Counted from the first letter of the stretch, positions 39,791-53,091 are shown. The stretch: DNA of 64,000 nt from Dolomedes plantarius (GCA_907164885.2 OU015490.1:209473478-209537477), one strand, 5' to 3'. Program-made: numbers and translations. The notes: generated by a model not told the origin, from the sequence alone.

Positions 39791-40165
39791 AGATAGGATT
39801 TTGAAATAGAGCAATAAAATAAAATTTCGAAATCTTGCACCAAAACAGCCATTTGAACGTATTTCAAAGATTAGCCTTTGAAACAGAGCAATAAAAATAA
39901 AATTTCGAAATTTTGCACCAAAACTGCCATTTCACCGTATTTCAAAGATTGGCCTTTGAAATAGAGAAATAAAATGAAATTTCGAAATTTTTCACCAAAA
40001 CAGACATTTCAACGTATTTCAACGATTGGCCTTTTAAATAGAGCAATAAAATGAAATTTCGAAATTTTGCACCAAAACAGACATTTCAACGCATTTCAAA
40101 CATTGGCCTTTGAAATAGAGCAATAAAATAAAATTCTGAAAATTTGCACCATAACAGCCATTTCC
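39790..40165. repeat. 77-bp minisatellite, about 4.7 copies
   Basis: The units share TTGAAATAGAGCAATAAAAT, AAATTTCGAAATTTTGCACC and AAAACAGCCATTTCAACGTA. Starts at about 39801, 39878, 39956, 40034 and 40110 give a 76-78-bp period. The copies differ by scattered substitutions, so it is moderately old. Confidence 0.95.
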
Positions 40166-40777
40166 AAGTAGGCAGATACTGTCGTGGCGATCACAAAGAG
40201 AAATACATATATCAATGCTTATTCTCACCCTTTTATTTTTTTCACAAACCCAGGTTCCAAAAAAAAAAAAAGTAGAATAGGCCTTGGTTTCCTCTGCTCA
40301 ATATATGTCCATTGTGAGAATTAAATTTACAGACACTATCAATTTCAAATACATACATTTAATAAAAAAAACATTTCAATACTTATCAAATAGTAAAAAT
40401 TTAATCATCTCTCCTATGAACATTCATATAATAAGTATGACCTGGCCAAAAGTAAATTAACGTTACAAACAAAGGAAATAATTACAGGGGACTCTAGCCT
40501 GCAGAATTTACAGTGGATTATCATAAATAATAATCATAATCCTCCTGATTATACAATGCACATAATATGAAAAATAATAATAATCACAAACATTATCTAC
40601 TTAACCCTAGAGGAAAGTCTTCTCCTTGGCGGAATAAAAAAAAGGGGAAAAAGTAATTATAACAAAATAACAGAGGAAAACGAAAGTCACCCGATTAACA
40701 CAATCTACGCTGTGTAGGAGCTTGGTTGAAAGCCCGAACAGCGTAGCAGTCGAGGCTTCCGTCAGGTACTTCACTCG
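40166..40777. other. No gene seen
   Basis: AT-rich, without recognisable coding or repeat structure apart from an A-run at about 40259. Confidence 0.55.
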
Positions 40778-41245
40778 CATGTGTAAGGTATACACAAGAT
40801 TCGATTCACAAGAATCGAACTTTTGAGTGAATTAAAGAAGCTGCTTTAGATATGCTAATTTCGGCATACGCGCTTAGTATAAATACCACGCAGCGTCATT
40901 AATGAAGAAAGAGAGAGGTTGTTAAGGTTGAAAAGGTGTTATCCTGCGCTAGTGCTTAGCGGGCCAGAAGTTTACATGGCAGTACTGCTGGTTTGACTTA
41001 CTGTTCGTGAGTATAGAAAATATATTGTTCTTGAAAGCTGTATTTATATTAAGCGCGTATGCCGAAATTAGCATATCTAAAGCAGCTTCTTTAATTCACT
41101 CAAAAGTTCGATTCTTGTGAATCGAATCTTGTGTATACCTTACACTGAAGCGCGTATGCCGAAATTAGCATATCTAAATCAGCTTCTTTAATTCACTCAA
41201 AAGTTCGATTCTTGTGAATCGAATCTTGTGTATACCTTACACATG
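40778..41245. mobile_element. Fold-back element with three ~98-bp arms
   Basis: The arm at 40778-40876 begins CATGTGTAAGGTATACACAA. It is repeated in reverse complement at 41050-41145 and again at 41148-41245, ending TGTATACCTTACACATG. Each arm contains an internal palindrome GATTCGATTCACAAGAATCG. The 170-bp spacer has AGTATAAATACC (TATA-like). TG...CA ends and the TATA box would also fit an LTR with rearranged ends. TCG lies on both outer sides. Confidence 0.7.
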
Positions 41246-41700
41246 TCGTGGGAAAAATGGCGACTCGTAGATCAACATTTCTGATGTTCACGGGATCACG
41301 ACTGATCGGTGGAAGAACGGAGAATCCTGACGTGAAAACAGGAGGCTAGATAGGAGATATAATATAAAACAGCTTAAACGCGTCTACACGGAAGTTATTC
41401 CGATTCTCATAATCCGTCGGAGTCTCTTAGAATTTCCAGCAGGTCCAGCGTCACCACGACTGAAGAACCTCTGCCCCTAGCGCTCTCTCATTCCACCGAT
41501 ACTGATCCAACTCCCCTCGAAAACCTGTCCGGCTCCCTCGTCTCTCCTTGCGTCGCCGTCTTTCATTGGGCCAGGAAGCTGTCATTCAAGCTTAAGTCCG
41601 GTCTTTCTTCCCCAACTCCTCAAAAAAAAAAAACATGGCGGGCAGTTTGAACGCAATGGCGGATTCGCCATTTAGTCAAACAAAGGGGGGACCGTAAAAA
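41246..41700. other. Unassigned GC-moderate segment after the fold-back element
   Basis: Less AT-rich than its surroundings, with no convincing frame. It starts with AAATGGCGACTCGTAGATCA and ends with the purine run AAAGGGGGGACC. These could be a primer-binding-site-like and a polypurine-tract-like remnant of a deleted LTR retrotransposon, but this is inference. Confidence 0.35.
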
Positions 41701-43508
41701 ATAATTTAACTATTAGAAAATTATGTGAAAATATTCTGATTAACTATTAATTAATTTAGAGTAAGCTTCTAAGTGCGATGACGGTAAATTACTATGATAT
41801 TACAATTATTTGGTTTAGTTAGAAAAAAACTTATGGAGTGATGCAAAAAAAAAAAAAAAATCGTTATTTGATAGTTAGAAAAATCATCACGACAATACCT
41901 TAAACTACATTATATGGATAATCTGTGAGGTATTGTTTGCTCGGTTTCTCTGCAACAGACATTGTTAGGCAAAAGAAAAATTTAGCAATTAATACGTCCA
42001 ATTTCCTTTCTTGTTTTAGAATTATATCTTGTTGTGACTTTTACATTTGTATATTACTTGCCATCGGTAATGAAAAAAAAATACTTATACAGATATGTTT
42101 TATAAAATATCGGGAAATAAGTATTTCATGTAATCAAACATACAAAAATTAGAAAATAAATAGCATCTTTTGAAAAAAATGTCCTTTAAATTTTTCTCAC
42201 AATACACTGAGCGAATTTTCAAATTTGCATAAAATCAATGAACGTAGGGAAGGTTTACATCAAATAATTTCAATTTGAAATTATTGTTAAGTCTTTCAGT
42301 ATTAGATAAATCGAAAAATTCGTTTGTTCAAATCAGCTTTAAAAATAAATATTTTGGTCAAAATAAAATATGATGCCATTCCAAATGGTATATTTATTGG
42401 TAATGGAATATTTATTTCAATTGACATTTGTATTGGTAATAAATTATCACAAATGGCCCATGTGTAATTATTTATCCCCAATAAAAATCAATTTTTCCGG
42501 GATTAACCCAGGAGCGATTAATAATAACAAAAGCATACTGAAAATAACTTACTATATCATGTTATTTATGTAATTTCTATGCATACTAATCTATCACGAA
42601 AACTCCCTATTTGAGCCATAATAAGTGCGACGTATTAAATGTAACTTCTCATGCATATTCATTTATGATTGAATACATCATAAACATAATAAACTTTTAA
42701 GCCTTGCACGAAATTATCCGTGTCCGATGCAGTCATAACTCTAATGAGAGCCGTTTCTACCTGCAATTAAGAGAATATTGTATGTCAAACGTGACATTTC
42801 TCCAGTTTATGAGCATTAAACGTATCATTTCAAGCAATATCTTAGTTCAATTTTAGATGGATATCTGATATGAGTGAGGAATAACACTTTATTATCACAA
42901 AATCATTCCGGAGAGGGTTAGGAAGTATGTCTATGGAGTTGGGAAACTAAATTTCATTAAATATGTATTATAATATTTTCAATATTTTTAGCTGTAACTG
43001 AATATAAATAAGATATCCTTTACTTTCTGAACAAAGACTTAAAATAATTCCTTAGCTTTAAATTCAACTTTAAATTGTGAGATTTCTGCTGATCATTGAA
43101 TATTATACAACTTATAGAAATGAAACAAGGTATATTATGATGCTGATACCATTTTCATTAACTAAAATAACATTTAAATTTAACGTTACTAACTTTTAAA
43201 TTATATAGAAGTTGTTTTCTAGAAAACAGAACAGTATGGTTTAATGAGTGTTTTATTCAATTCTTTCTTTAATTGAGATGATATTAGGATGATATTAGGA
43301 GATGATATTAGGAAATATGATTATGACGTTAAGAAAATAAATTTAGTTAAAAACATGTCAAAAATATATTTTTGTTATTCTCAGCTATAACTGAACATTT
43401 ATATAATAGTACTTAATTTTCCTAGCAAATATTTTAATTGTATTTTTTATATATATATTTTTTATTTAACTGTAACTTCAAAGTTTTGCTGCATTTAATA
43501 TTCTATAT
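41701..43508. other. No gene seen
   Basis: AT-rich sequence with short chance frames (for example 42370-42573) and a small ATGATATTAGG repeat at about 43277-43312. No family or exon is recognised. Confidence 0.6.
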
Positions 43509-43545
43509 CAGGGTTGGCCAGACTGCGGCTCACAATCACTTTCTT
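43509..43545 (+). mobile_element. Possible hAT-type terminus
   Basis: CAGGGTTGGCCAGACTGCGG followed by CTCACAATC resembles the ends of Charlie-like hAT elements. No partner end was found, so it may be a solo fragment or chance. Confidence 0.3.
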
Positions 43546-43839
43546 TAATGTTCTTTATAATTTTTTTTGTTTCTTTTGGATCAATGATCTAATTTTAAAT
43601 AATTTATACAAGAAGTCTTATAAATTGCTCAAAAGACATTTTTTAAATATATTTTCATATTTCACTCTTTTAACTTTATCTAAAACAAAACAGTAATATT
43701 CATGATATTTCATTTAATTCTCAGTACATGGGGTTCACGTTTTTAGTAAAATACACTACACTTTCGAAAATTTGTGCCAGAAACAAAATAACTAAAATTT
43801 AAATTAGCAGCATGTCCACTAAATTCCATGTTATATATA

Positions 43840-44420
43840 CAGTCGAACCTCCATATATCGAACTTCCCTATATCGAAATATTCTATATATCGAACTCTTA
43901 GCAAATCTCCAGGTTCATTACATAGAAAAACTGCTTCTATATATCGAAAAAATCTCTATATATCGAAATTTTTTTCACGACATATTGGAAGATTTTATTC
44001 CACTTTAGAATAAAATCTCCCAATTTTTGGCATTTGAAACAATACTTCGTGGACTTCAATTCGTGGAAAACGTCCCTGAGGAAGTTTTTAATGGACTGAA
44101 TAAATGCGAGCATTTCTTTGATGAACTTTCCGCAAAACTGGCTGTTCAGCAAGATATTCGTAGTTTTTTTAAAAGAATGTAACTGTGATCACTGTAACCA
44201 CTAACTGCATTGCTGTTTTTTTAAGGTATATAGTACTCAAAAAATCTTTCAAATTTATTTATTATTTAGTTATTAACTTTCATTTAATGTGATTCACATA
44301 TAAATTGGAAATGGAGTTTCGTATTATGATAAAACTAAGATCAATTTTATATATCGAAATTTCTATATATCGAATTTCTTTTTCGACATTTTGCTACTTC
44401 GATATATGGAGGTTCGACTG
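43840..44420 (+). mobile_element. Pogo/Tigger-type element, internally deleted (581 bp)
   Basis: Inverted termini CAGTCGAACCTCCATATATC and GATATATGGAGGTTCGACTG are flanked by TA on both sides. Subterminal TATATCGAA motifs repeat at both ends. It retains only the C-terminal end of a transposase (see next entry). The right end abuts a very long (TA)n tract. Confidence 0.88.
44009..44182 (+). pseudogene. Pogo/Tigger transposase C-terminal fragment
   Basis: The open frame contains QFLAFETILRGLQFVENVPE and EVFNGLNKCEHFFDELSAK, ending QQDIRSFFKRM-stop at 44180-44182. The helical layout with a final SFFK(R/K)M matches TIGD/Tigger C-termini. The DNA-binding and DDE domains are missing, so it is a remnant. 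Confidence 0.7.
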
Positions 44421-44995
<575 letters not shown>

Positions 44996-47666
44996 CACTA
45001 GAACCGCGGAGCGGGTCAATTTGACCCAAAACGATGTTTAATTTATCACCACGCGAAAAGTATCTATTGAAAAAACAATTCCTATTATGACTTTTAATAT
45101 TTTGAGGGGAACAACAATTTGCCAAATTTAAAAATTCGTAACATAAATATTTTTCCGATTATTAACACTTATACCTAGAACCGCGGAGTGGGTCAATTTG
45201 ACCCGTAAGAAATGTTAATGCGCAAATAACGAAAAACAGATGTAATTTTTCGAACTGTAACTGTAAAATACTTCTACCCCACCCTAGAATTTCTTAAATG
45301 GACTGTACCAGAAGGGGGAATAGTGAAGATTTTTCAGTCAAGGTCCTTATATTAGGTTTGAAACACGAACTACGTTCGAATGCAGTGGAAAATTACTGCG
45401 AATATTTAAAAGTTGTTTTTATTCTGTAATTAGTATATGTATAAAAACTATGTCACCACGCCGTAATCTTGATGTTCAGGAAGCTTTAGAATATTTAAAA
45501 CAATTATCTGAAAAGGATTCAGAAGGTTCAGTAAAAGGTTTCTCAATATTCAATTTTGAGTAGTGAGGATGAATACTTGCCTGCTAATGAATAAAATTTG
45601 GATTCGGATGAATAAAATTAAAGTGAAGATGACTCTGGCAATACTCTAACAATCCCTGGTCTTTCTCATCGCAATACTGATGATAATTTATCTGATAAAA
45701 AATAAAATCAAACATTCCAAGAAAAGATACACACACGCAAAGAAATTTGAAAAAGAAATCCACAATAACATTCAAAGTTGGAAATAATGAAGATGGCAAA
45801 GATGGGACAATTTGGAATGTCGCTCAATTAGGAACAAACGATAGAGGAAGAAAATCAAAGTGTAATATTTTGAAAGAAGTTGGGGGCCCAACACCACATT
45901 CTAAACAAAAAATTATCGACAACTGTCCTTCAAGTGCTTGGACACTTTTTATAGATGAATGGATATTGAAGAACATAAAGAAATGTACTGAAGATGAAGC
46001 TCATCGGCAGATTCAGGAAGGAGAATGGAATATAACATTAGAAGAAATAGATGCTTTTATATAAATTTTATATGCACGTGGTATATATTGTGCAAAAGGA
46101 CTTGAACTGGATAGCTTGTGGTCAAAGAACTGAGGACCACCATTTTTCCAAAATACAATCTCAAGAGACCACTTACGTGAAATAATGGGATTTTTACGCT
46201 TCTACATAAAATGAACAAGACCAAAGCGTCTAGAGACTGACAAATTTTCCCTTATTTCGGATGTCTGGAATCGTTTCAGGGAAAATTGAAAGACAAACTA
46301 TACACCAGGTTCTAATGTAACTCTAGATGAACAGTTATTTCCTACAAAAGCTAGGTGTAGGTTTATCCAATAGATGCCAAAAAACCAGATAAGTGTGGAA
46401 TCAAGTTCTGGTTGGCTGCAGATTTGACTCAAAATATCTGATAAATGGATTCCCGTATGTTGGAAAATATAACCAAAGTCCATCCAACGTTTCTCTTTCT
46501 GAACATGTAGTGTTGCGACTAATAAGTCCATATGAGAACAAAGGTAGAAATGTCACTACGAACAACTATTTCATGACACTGAAGCTTGCAGAGGCATTGA
46601 AATCCAAAAACACTAGCCTTGTAGGAACTGAAAAACGCTCATGAAGAGAAATACTAGTGTCTGTAAAAATGTTAAAATCCACATTGTATTCGACTACGGT
46701 ACTAACCCATAAAGACATGAGTCTAACTGTTTATCAAGGTAAAAAAGATAAAAACGTTTTGTTGCTAAGTAGTCTCCATCCAACAGTAAAAATTGCAGAT
46801 AACCCAAAAAAACTACCTGATACAATCGCTTTCTACAACGCAACTAAATACGGTGTGGACGTGATTGAACAAATGGCAAGGAAATTTACAGTCAAGTCTG
46901 CTTCACGTAGGTGACTGGTGCAGGTTTTTTTGTAATATTTTGGACCTTGCTGCAATCAATGCCTGGGTTTTATATAAAGCTGTGACTGGAAAATCTATTA
47001 GTAGACGGCAATTCATTCAAGACTTGGTTGAAGAATTGCGAGAAAAGTTTGTTCTCTTCCAACATAAAAAGGTGGCAAAATGAGCATGTGAAGTAACCAA
47101 TGAAAACGACGGACAACCAAAAATTAAGCGTAAACGAGTCCGATGCCACATTTCGAAACTTGAAAATAAAACTCTAGATATCTGTTCAAAATGTAAAGCA
47201 CCCATCTGTGGAAAATGTAAAAAACTTATTACTCAGTTTTGTACAAAATGCATAAAGTAAATTCGATTTTATAATCTGTAAAACTAAGTACTGATAAAAT
47301 TTTTAGTAACTGATAAAATTTTTAATTTTTAATTTTTTGAATTTATGCCTAAACATATTAAAAAGAGATACTCTGTTTTTCCATTGAAATTAGGAAATTT
47401 ATGTCATATTTTTTTAAAGAGACATGTTATTATACTCAAGGACATAAAATTTTAAATAATACAATTTTGTAAAAATTATGTTAATTTCTCTTGATTTATA
47501 CAAATTATTTAATGTTAATTCTGAGAAATATTGATTATTATTTAAAAAATAAAATGTTTTAGTTAAATAAATTAAGCGCTTGTGCATATTTTATAAGTTT
47601 ACAATCTAGGGTCAAAATGACCCGCTCCGCGGTTCTAGGTATATCGAAAGTTCCACGGTTCTAGTG
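44996..47666 (+). mobile_element. piggyBac-type transposon (2.67 kb), second family
   Basis: Termini CACTAGAACCGCGG / CCACGGTTCTAGTG are flanked by TTAA duplications (44992-44995 and 47667-47670). The left end carries two copies of CTAGAACCGCGGAG plus GGGTCAATTTGACCC (about 44999 and 45177). The right end carries the inverted equivalent GGGTCAAAATGACCC. It is inserted inside a mariner open frame and so is younger than that mariner. It differs in terminus and sequence from the element at 2882-5282. Confidence 0.93.
45450..47260 (+). pseudogene. piggyBac transposase pseudogene (second family)
   Basis: The start is ATG 45450 (MSPRRNLDVQEALEYLKQLS). Readable blocks are VGGPTPHSKQKIIDNCPSSA and EWNITLEEIDAFI (45885-46064), TLDEQLFPTKARCRFIQ-stop (about 46320), KPDKCGIKFWLAADL, YVGKYNQSPSNVSLSEHVVL, SLHPTVKIADNPKKLPDTIA, and YGVDVIEQMARKF (about 46860). 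The cysteine-rich C-terminus CSKCKAPICGKCKKLITQFC (about 47180-47250) ends at 47258. Stops and frameshifts are scattered throughout, so it is inactive. Confidence 0.9.
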
Positions 47667-47687
47667 TTAAAAATGGGAGAGACGCTG

Positions 47688-47690
<3 letters not shown>

Positions 47691-47742
<52 letters not shown>
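47691..47742. repeat. (TA)n microsatellite
   Basis: Begins right after the resumed mariner codons and replaces the rest of that element. Confidence 0.97.
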
Positions 47743-47745
<3 letters not shown>

Positions 47746-48380
47746 AATACGACGATCAGTGTATACAATTGATGTAAAAAAAACAAAAATATATAGTTAT
47801 AAAAAATTTTTAAGATATATTTTTATAGACAAAATAATGTAGGTGAAAATACTCAAATTAAATCTAATAGGACGTACTAAAGAATATAGTACAGTTAATA
47901 TAGTACAGTTTCAGGAAGATATATAATGCTGTATTTTAATATTTTTTTGGAGAATGTCCAATCGTCTGCCGCATTAGCAAGGTAAAAATTTCTTTTTGCT
48001 ATTTCATTGTTATGGACGTGACGAGAAATTTATTTAAAGTACCAGAAAAAGAAATCACGTGATCAGCATTTAATAAATTAAATTCTAAAAATTTATCTTT
48101 ACAAATTCAACAAAAAACGGAAAATGAAGGTAAAGATACGAAAAAAATTTCATTTTAAAGGAATTTTTATGATCTTTCTTGTGATATAAATTTTGTAATC
48201 CTCAAATTATTATTTTAAATGCAAACTTAAAAAAAATTACTAAAACAATTTAAAAATTTAACTTTAAAAAAATCTAAGAAGAATTTTCAGAAATCTTTCT
48301 TAGTGCACCCCTACACTATAAGAAGAATCGCCATGCAAAAATTTTAGACCTGTAGGTCTAGCGGTTTGGTCTGTGCGTTG
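47743..48380. other. No gene seen
   Basis: AT-rich, many stops, no recognised repeat. Confidence 0.55.
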
Positions 48381-48384
48381 TATG

Positions 48385-48424
48385 TCAGTCAGTCAATCAG
48401 TCAGTCAGTGAGTCAGTCAGTTAT
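48385..48424. repeat. (CAGT)n microsatellite
   Basis: About ten imperfect CAGT units after TAGCGGTTTGGTCTGTGCGT. The context (GTTTGGTCTGTGCG ... TTTTTATATATATAGA) recalls a transposon or LINE terminus, but the family is not identified. Confidence 0.85.
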
Positions 48425-48566
48425 GGACCTTTTTATATATATAGACTATCAACACTTGCTTTCCATGCAGATCCGTGCGGTTTCGGTATTTCATTCGGAT
48501 TCTTTTATATTAAGTATTTATATTAAGTATATCATATAATTTGTGGTTTGTCTTTTATATTAAGTA

Positions 48567-48866
48567 TATCATATAATTTGTGGTGTATTTGTGGAAAAAA
48601 TCTATGAAGATTTCAAAGAATTTCAACATGTGGAGGATGTGATATATTCGCTTTCAAGGAAATCGATTACTATTGCAATGATATTCGTTTAGTAATCCTA
48701 TGTCAAAAATTTTGCCAAAATGTGCCAGAAAGGATTAAATTTATATGGGTAAAATAATGTATCGTGGTGAGGAAAAGGATGACAGCGACGCCCATTAACA
48801 AAGGGTTAAGGCTACTAAAAAATTGGTAATTACATTACCCGAGCAACGCCGGGACGGGTACAGCTA

Positions 48867-48868
<2 letters not shown>
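48567..48868 (+). mobile_element. Helitron 3' half (same family as 56-1136)
   Basis: Near-identical to 842-1136, ending with the same hairpin and CAGCTAGT (CTAGT at 48864-48868). The 5' part is missing. A local duplication of TTATATTAAGTAT precedes it at about 48507-48566. Confidence 0.88.
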
Positions 48869-48926
<58 letters not shown>

Positions 48927-48929
<3 letters not shown>

Positions 48930-49814
48930 CGATTTCCTTGAAAGCGAATATATCACATCCTCCACATGTTGAAATTCTTTGAAATCTTCATAGATTTTTT
49001 CCACAAATACACCACAAATTATATGATATTAACTAAGTGCTGGCCAAAAAAATTACGGCATTACTAAATGTGATTTTTTAATCGATTATCACTGCAATAG
49101 TAATCGATTTCCTTTAACCACCCCATCCCTCATAGAAAACAAACGCCCCAACACATCACTTGCATGACGTCGAAAAACTGGTTTTTCTCTTACTTTTTCC
49201 CGCTGTACCTTCGTCCGGAAATGAAGAACGAAATCTCCAAAATGAGATTTCTCGCAAAAGTTTCCGAATCATAAAATAAATTATTAAAAAATAACTACAA
49301 TTTGTAAATTAATTTTGGTTCTGGCTTTCGAAACTGATGTCTAGGGTCTCTGAGATAAAAATTTCGTAAAAATGTAACGACATTTACGTATCGATTCGAC
49401 AATTTGGAAAAAAGGGTCACGGACAAAATCGCGTTTTTTTCCGAAAAACGGGTGCGTACAGGCGATCGAAAAAAAATCACAATTAATCGATAAATTAAGA
49501 CAGACAATATTAATTGTGATTTCCGTATAGTGTCATCTTTCCCGTATAGGCTCGTCCGAAAAAAAAAATTCTTGGACGGATACGTTAGGATTTACGGAGC
49601 TTTTACTCGTCCGGGAGCTCCAAATCGCGACTAAATATTTAATTACGGAAAATCTAATTAAAAAATCGAAAAAAGGGCTTCGAGGTGCATAATGAGACCT
49701 CGGGAGGCATCTTCGTGTCGAATCTCAAGACTGTCCGACCTACAGTCTTTGCGCTGCGCCGCGAGCAGACAAAAACTCGGTCACACACACACAGACTTTG
49801 CTTTTTACATATAA

Positions 49815-49817
<3 letters not shown>
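48927..49817 (-). mobile_element. Helitron 5' part in inverted orientation
   Basis: Reverse complement of about 56-938 of the first Helitron, with the TC 5' end at 49816-49817. It lacks the 3' hairpin and CTAGT. It is separated by a (TA)n tract (48871-48926) from the forward 3' half, so the two pieces face each other and share a roughly 100-bp overlap. Confidence 0.88.

Positions 49818-49863
<46 letters not shown>
49818..49863. repeat. (TA)n microsatellite
   Basis: Spans exactly the gap between the Helitron 5' end and the pogo-type terminus at 49864. Confidence 0.95.
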
Positions 49864-49866
<3 letters not shown>

Positions 49867-50768
49867 TCGGACCTCTATATAACGAAGTTGCTAAATACCG
49901 AAAAAAAGTTCGTTATATGGAAAATTCTTTAAATAGAGATTCACCTTTTAAAATACTGTAAATTTCACAAAACAGATTTTAAATTTATAAAAACTAAGTG
50001 TTATTTAAAAAAGTAATTAATCACACCTTTATTTTGTAAATTAATAGCTATTTGTTTTATATATCTTACCCATCATAAAGAAATCTGTAAGGAAAGCAAG
50101 AATAAAACAATACATTGTTCGGGAATACAATTCCGTTTAGAAAGAGATAGCACTTTGACATTTCCAGCTACAAGAACCGAAATTACCAACATGACTCTGA
50201 TCAGCAATCTAGAAAACGGGAGACTAGTTCAAGGACACGGGACAGCTCCATTGAGGGTGAAAGGATTTTTTCTAGTAAAGTGGACAGTGGGCTACTCATA
50301 ACAGTAAATGAGTGATGCTAGAGTTGCTTCAATTAAAAAAAGTTAAAAAATTAATTTACATCCTATTTTTTTAGGTCATAAAGATTGCAGTATATGAGCT
50401 TTCGTTGCAGGAGAAATTTAGAAAAGAGTTTTTTTTTTTTTTTTGAGGGCGGGGATAAATGTTGCACTTCCTGGATGAAATGCAAAGAATCACAGAGATT
50501 TTACTGCTGTCGGTGAGTTAGACGACAGGTAAAACTAGTTCAAGGTCGTAGATCACCATAAAATGCTTTAAAAGAAAGAATAAGTTTGAAATGTTCAGAA
50601 ATATTTTCAGAAATATGCAGAAAAAAAATTTGGATCACAAGAAAATGTTCGTTAAATAGAGAATGCACTTCGCTATTTGGAGGTTATTTTACGAAGAAAT
50701 TTGCAAAATGATCTTGGTTCCAAGGAAAAGTTCGCAAAATAGAGGTTCGTTGAATAGAGTTCCGACTG
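49864..50768. mobile_element. Pogo/Tigger-type non-autonomous element (905 bp)
   Basis: Inverted termini CAGTCGGACCTCTATATAAC and TTGAATAGAGTTCCGACTG are flanked by TA (49862-49863, 50769-50770). Internal echoes GTTCGTTATATGG, GTTCGTTAAATAG and GTTCGCAAAATAG repeat the subterminal motif. No transposase frame is seen. Confidence 0.85.
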
Positions 50769-50770
50769 TA

Positions 50771-50852
50771 TGTGTATATATATATCTTCGAGATATATAT
50801 ATATCTTCGAGATATATATATATCTTCGAGATATATATATATCTTCGAGATG
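50771..50852. repeat. 20-bp tandem repeat
   Basis: The unit ATATATATATCTTCGAG repeats four times directly after the pogo-type element. Confidence 0.92.
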
Positions 50853-52734
50853 AAACAATTCGATAAATGAAAGATTCTAATAATTTGGTAAAACAATTAG
50901 AAGAAAAACAAATTATTAAAATTCTTTAAACTGTTTAAGATTTTATGTGTATTAATTATTTAAGCAATTGTATAATTTACATATTTCATGAAAAATTAGG
51001 AAAAAAGAGCTTGAATTTTATCTTTTATCAAATATAAACTTTTGTTTGTTTTGGGCTCTTCTAAGTATGCAGACATCACAAATTGCTGTAAACTTTGTTT
51101 ACCTGGATCTTCACCTGGATCTTCACCTGGATCTTCACCTGGAAAAACACAGTGAGTATTATATACTGCTATGTTATGGTGATATCGTTTGTATTATATA
51201 AGCAAAAAAGAAAATTCATATTTAACAAAAATATTTTTTTTTATTATTTATAAATTTACATTTAAAAATTAAATCATTATGCTTTCTTAACGGTTTTATT
51301 CAATCTAAAAAAAAAATCGTTAAATTACTTAATACATAAAAAGTAAAATGAAATAGCATTTAATAATAAGTAGTATTAAATAGTTATGCCATTACATAAG
51401 TAAACTGAAATTCCATAACTATTTCCAGGTCCGTTTTCGAAAAATAATTCTGGCATCATCAAATTAAGTTATACTTTGTTTCATTATTTCTTCATCCTAA
51501 AATTTCATTCGTGTTAACCCTCCCTTATCTTTCTATACCAGAATTTATCTTTGAAGAATAATGTTACACTCTGAAGTTTAAGTGAATCTGTTTTATGTGA
51601 ATAAATACGACGACTGGAGATTATTTCGCGGAGGTATTCGGCAGTGTGATGTTTGAAGATTGTTTTGAATTGCGACATAGCGGCAAACAGTTTGTAATGC
51701 GCAAATACGAAGTGCGTTCCTACGGTGTGCAATATTTAAACTTGATTAAATATTTAGCCGATGTAAGCACTGTTAGAGAGAGGAGTTATTCGGCTAGAAT
51801 TATTTTTGAAGAGGGTTTTGTGTGACGAGGCGGTAGTAACGTCAGATGCATCTTCCGAAATTTTAGTAGGAGATAGGAGAACACAAACTTTAGGTTTTCC
51901 TCTGAGCAGTTCAGTTAGATGCGGATCCAAGCGTAATTACGAGATTAATAAGTAAATCCTCCTAAAATAAAAAACAAAAAGGAATTTTCATCAGCGAAAT
52001 GTGTCTGATCAAATTGATAAGTATCATTTGTTTGGCTTATTTCGTACCTCTGCTAGAAGAATGCTACATCTCTAAATAGCCGTATTTTCAGGAGGAGCTA
52101 AAGAAGATATAATGTCGAAATTTCAATTCTTGTGTTATGAATATCCATCATAATTTTGGGAAACTCCTGAAGGCAAAACTATATACTATTAAAGACGTTT
52201 TCAATTTTTAAAGCATGATTTTGAATTTTAATGACAAGATATAACCCTACCGCATTTTGTCAACATAGATTGAAGTGCTTGAGGGAATACTGTCATATCT
52301 CTATGCTAATGCACAATCTATCTAAACTTTTCACAATACAAAGAAAAAACCTTGATAACATGAACAGCAGGTTAGAAAAAAATTCAAAGTTATTTTCCAA
52401 ATAAAAACATTTATTTTTCAAATAAAATTTAATCAACATTTTAATGCAACAACATTAGGCACTGACGAAAATCTTATTTTCATTCTTCGCGCATGAGCAA
52501 ATTCCCCCTCCTAGTTGTGGATCAGGGTAATAAGCGCCAACTAGGAGATTGTGTTGATACTAGGCTTATAACATTATTCGAGAATGAGAAGCACTTCTTA
52601 TAGAGCATTGTCGTACAATTATCTCAAAAATTTAAGATATGTAACACTTTTATAGCAGAGCTGCGATTAGTTCTGAGACATTCGCACAGAACCGCGGAAA
52701 TTGTTGACTAATTTTTATCTGGGAGAAACATACA
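50853..52734. other. No gene identified
   Basis: Contains a 12-bp repeat (ACCTGGATCTTC, three to four copies, about 51101-51146). Minus-strand frames at 51514-51732 and about 51757-51960 have no recognisable domain. A good-looking minus-strand splice acceptor (TTTTTATTTTAG, about 51970) precedes a short frame, but no downstream exon supports it. Confidence 0.45.
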
Positions 52735-52978
52735 GGTCAGTCAACATTGCTCCCTTGGTGTCACTTCAGTTTGATCGAGCACACCCAGGGACGATAACTG
52801 AGGGACTCGTACATTTCTCCACCCACTGAATTCGGGGAAGTAATGTACCAGTCTTCATTAACGTGACCATATCCGGCCTAGACACGAAGGTATTTATTGG
52901 CATCCGTCGGGATTCGAACTGATCCCTCCCTCTTCCCCTGACCGAGGACCACATCTAGGCTACCTCGAGCTTATGATA
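52735..52978 (-). mobile_element. tRNA-derived SINE
   Basis: On the minus strand the pol III A box lies in GGTAGCCTAGATGTGG and the B box in CAGTTCGAATCCC. A body follows, ending in AGGGAGCAATGTTGACTGAC. The tail motif recurs at the end of a second copy on the plus strand (about 53870-54110). Confidence 0.7.
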
Positions 52979-53091
52979 ACTAAATAAGATAATGAATATT
53001 TTTACTTGGCAATTTCTTTTAGTTCTCTGTGACGACTAGACAGTTCGAATCGACGTTATACACCACATAACGTATCATTTTTACAGAGAGA

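Noticed and set aside
39790..40165. CRISPR-like array
   Set aside because: The 77-bp units are directly tandem without distinct repeat and spacer parts, and the genome is eukaryotic; it is a minisatellite.
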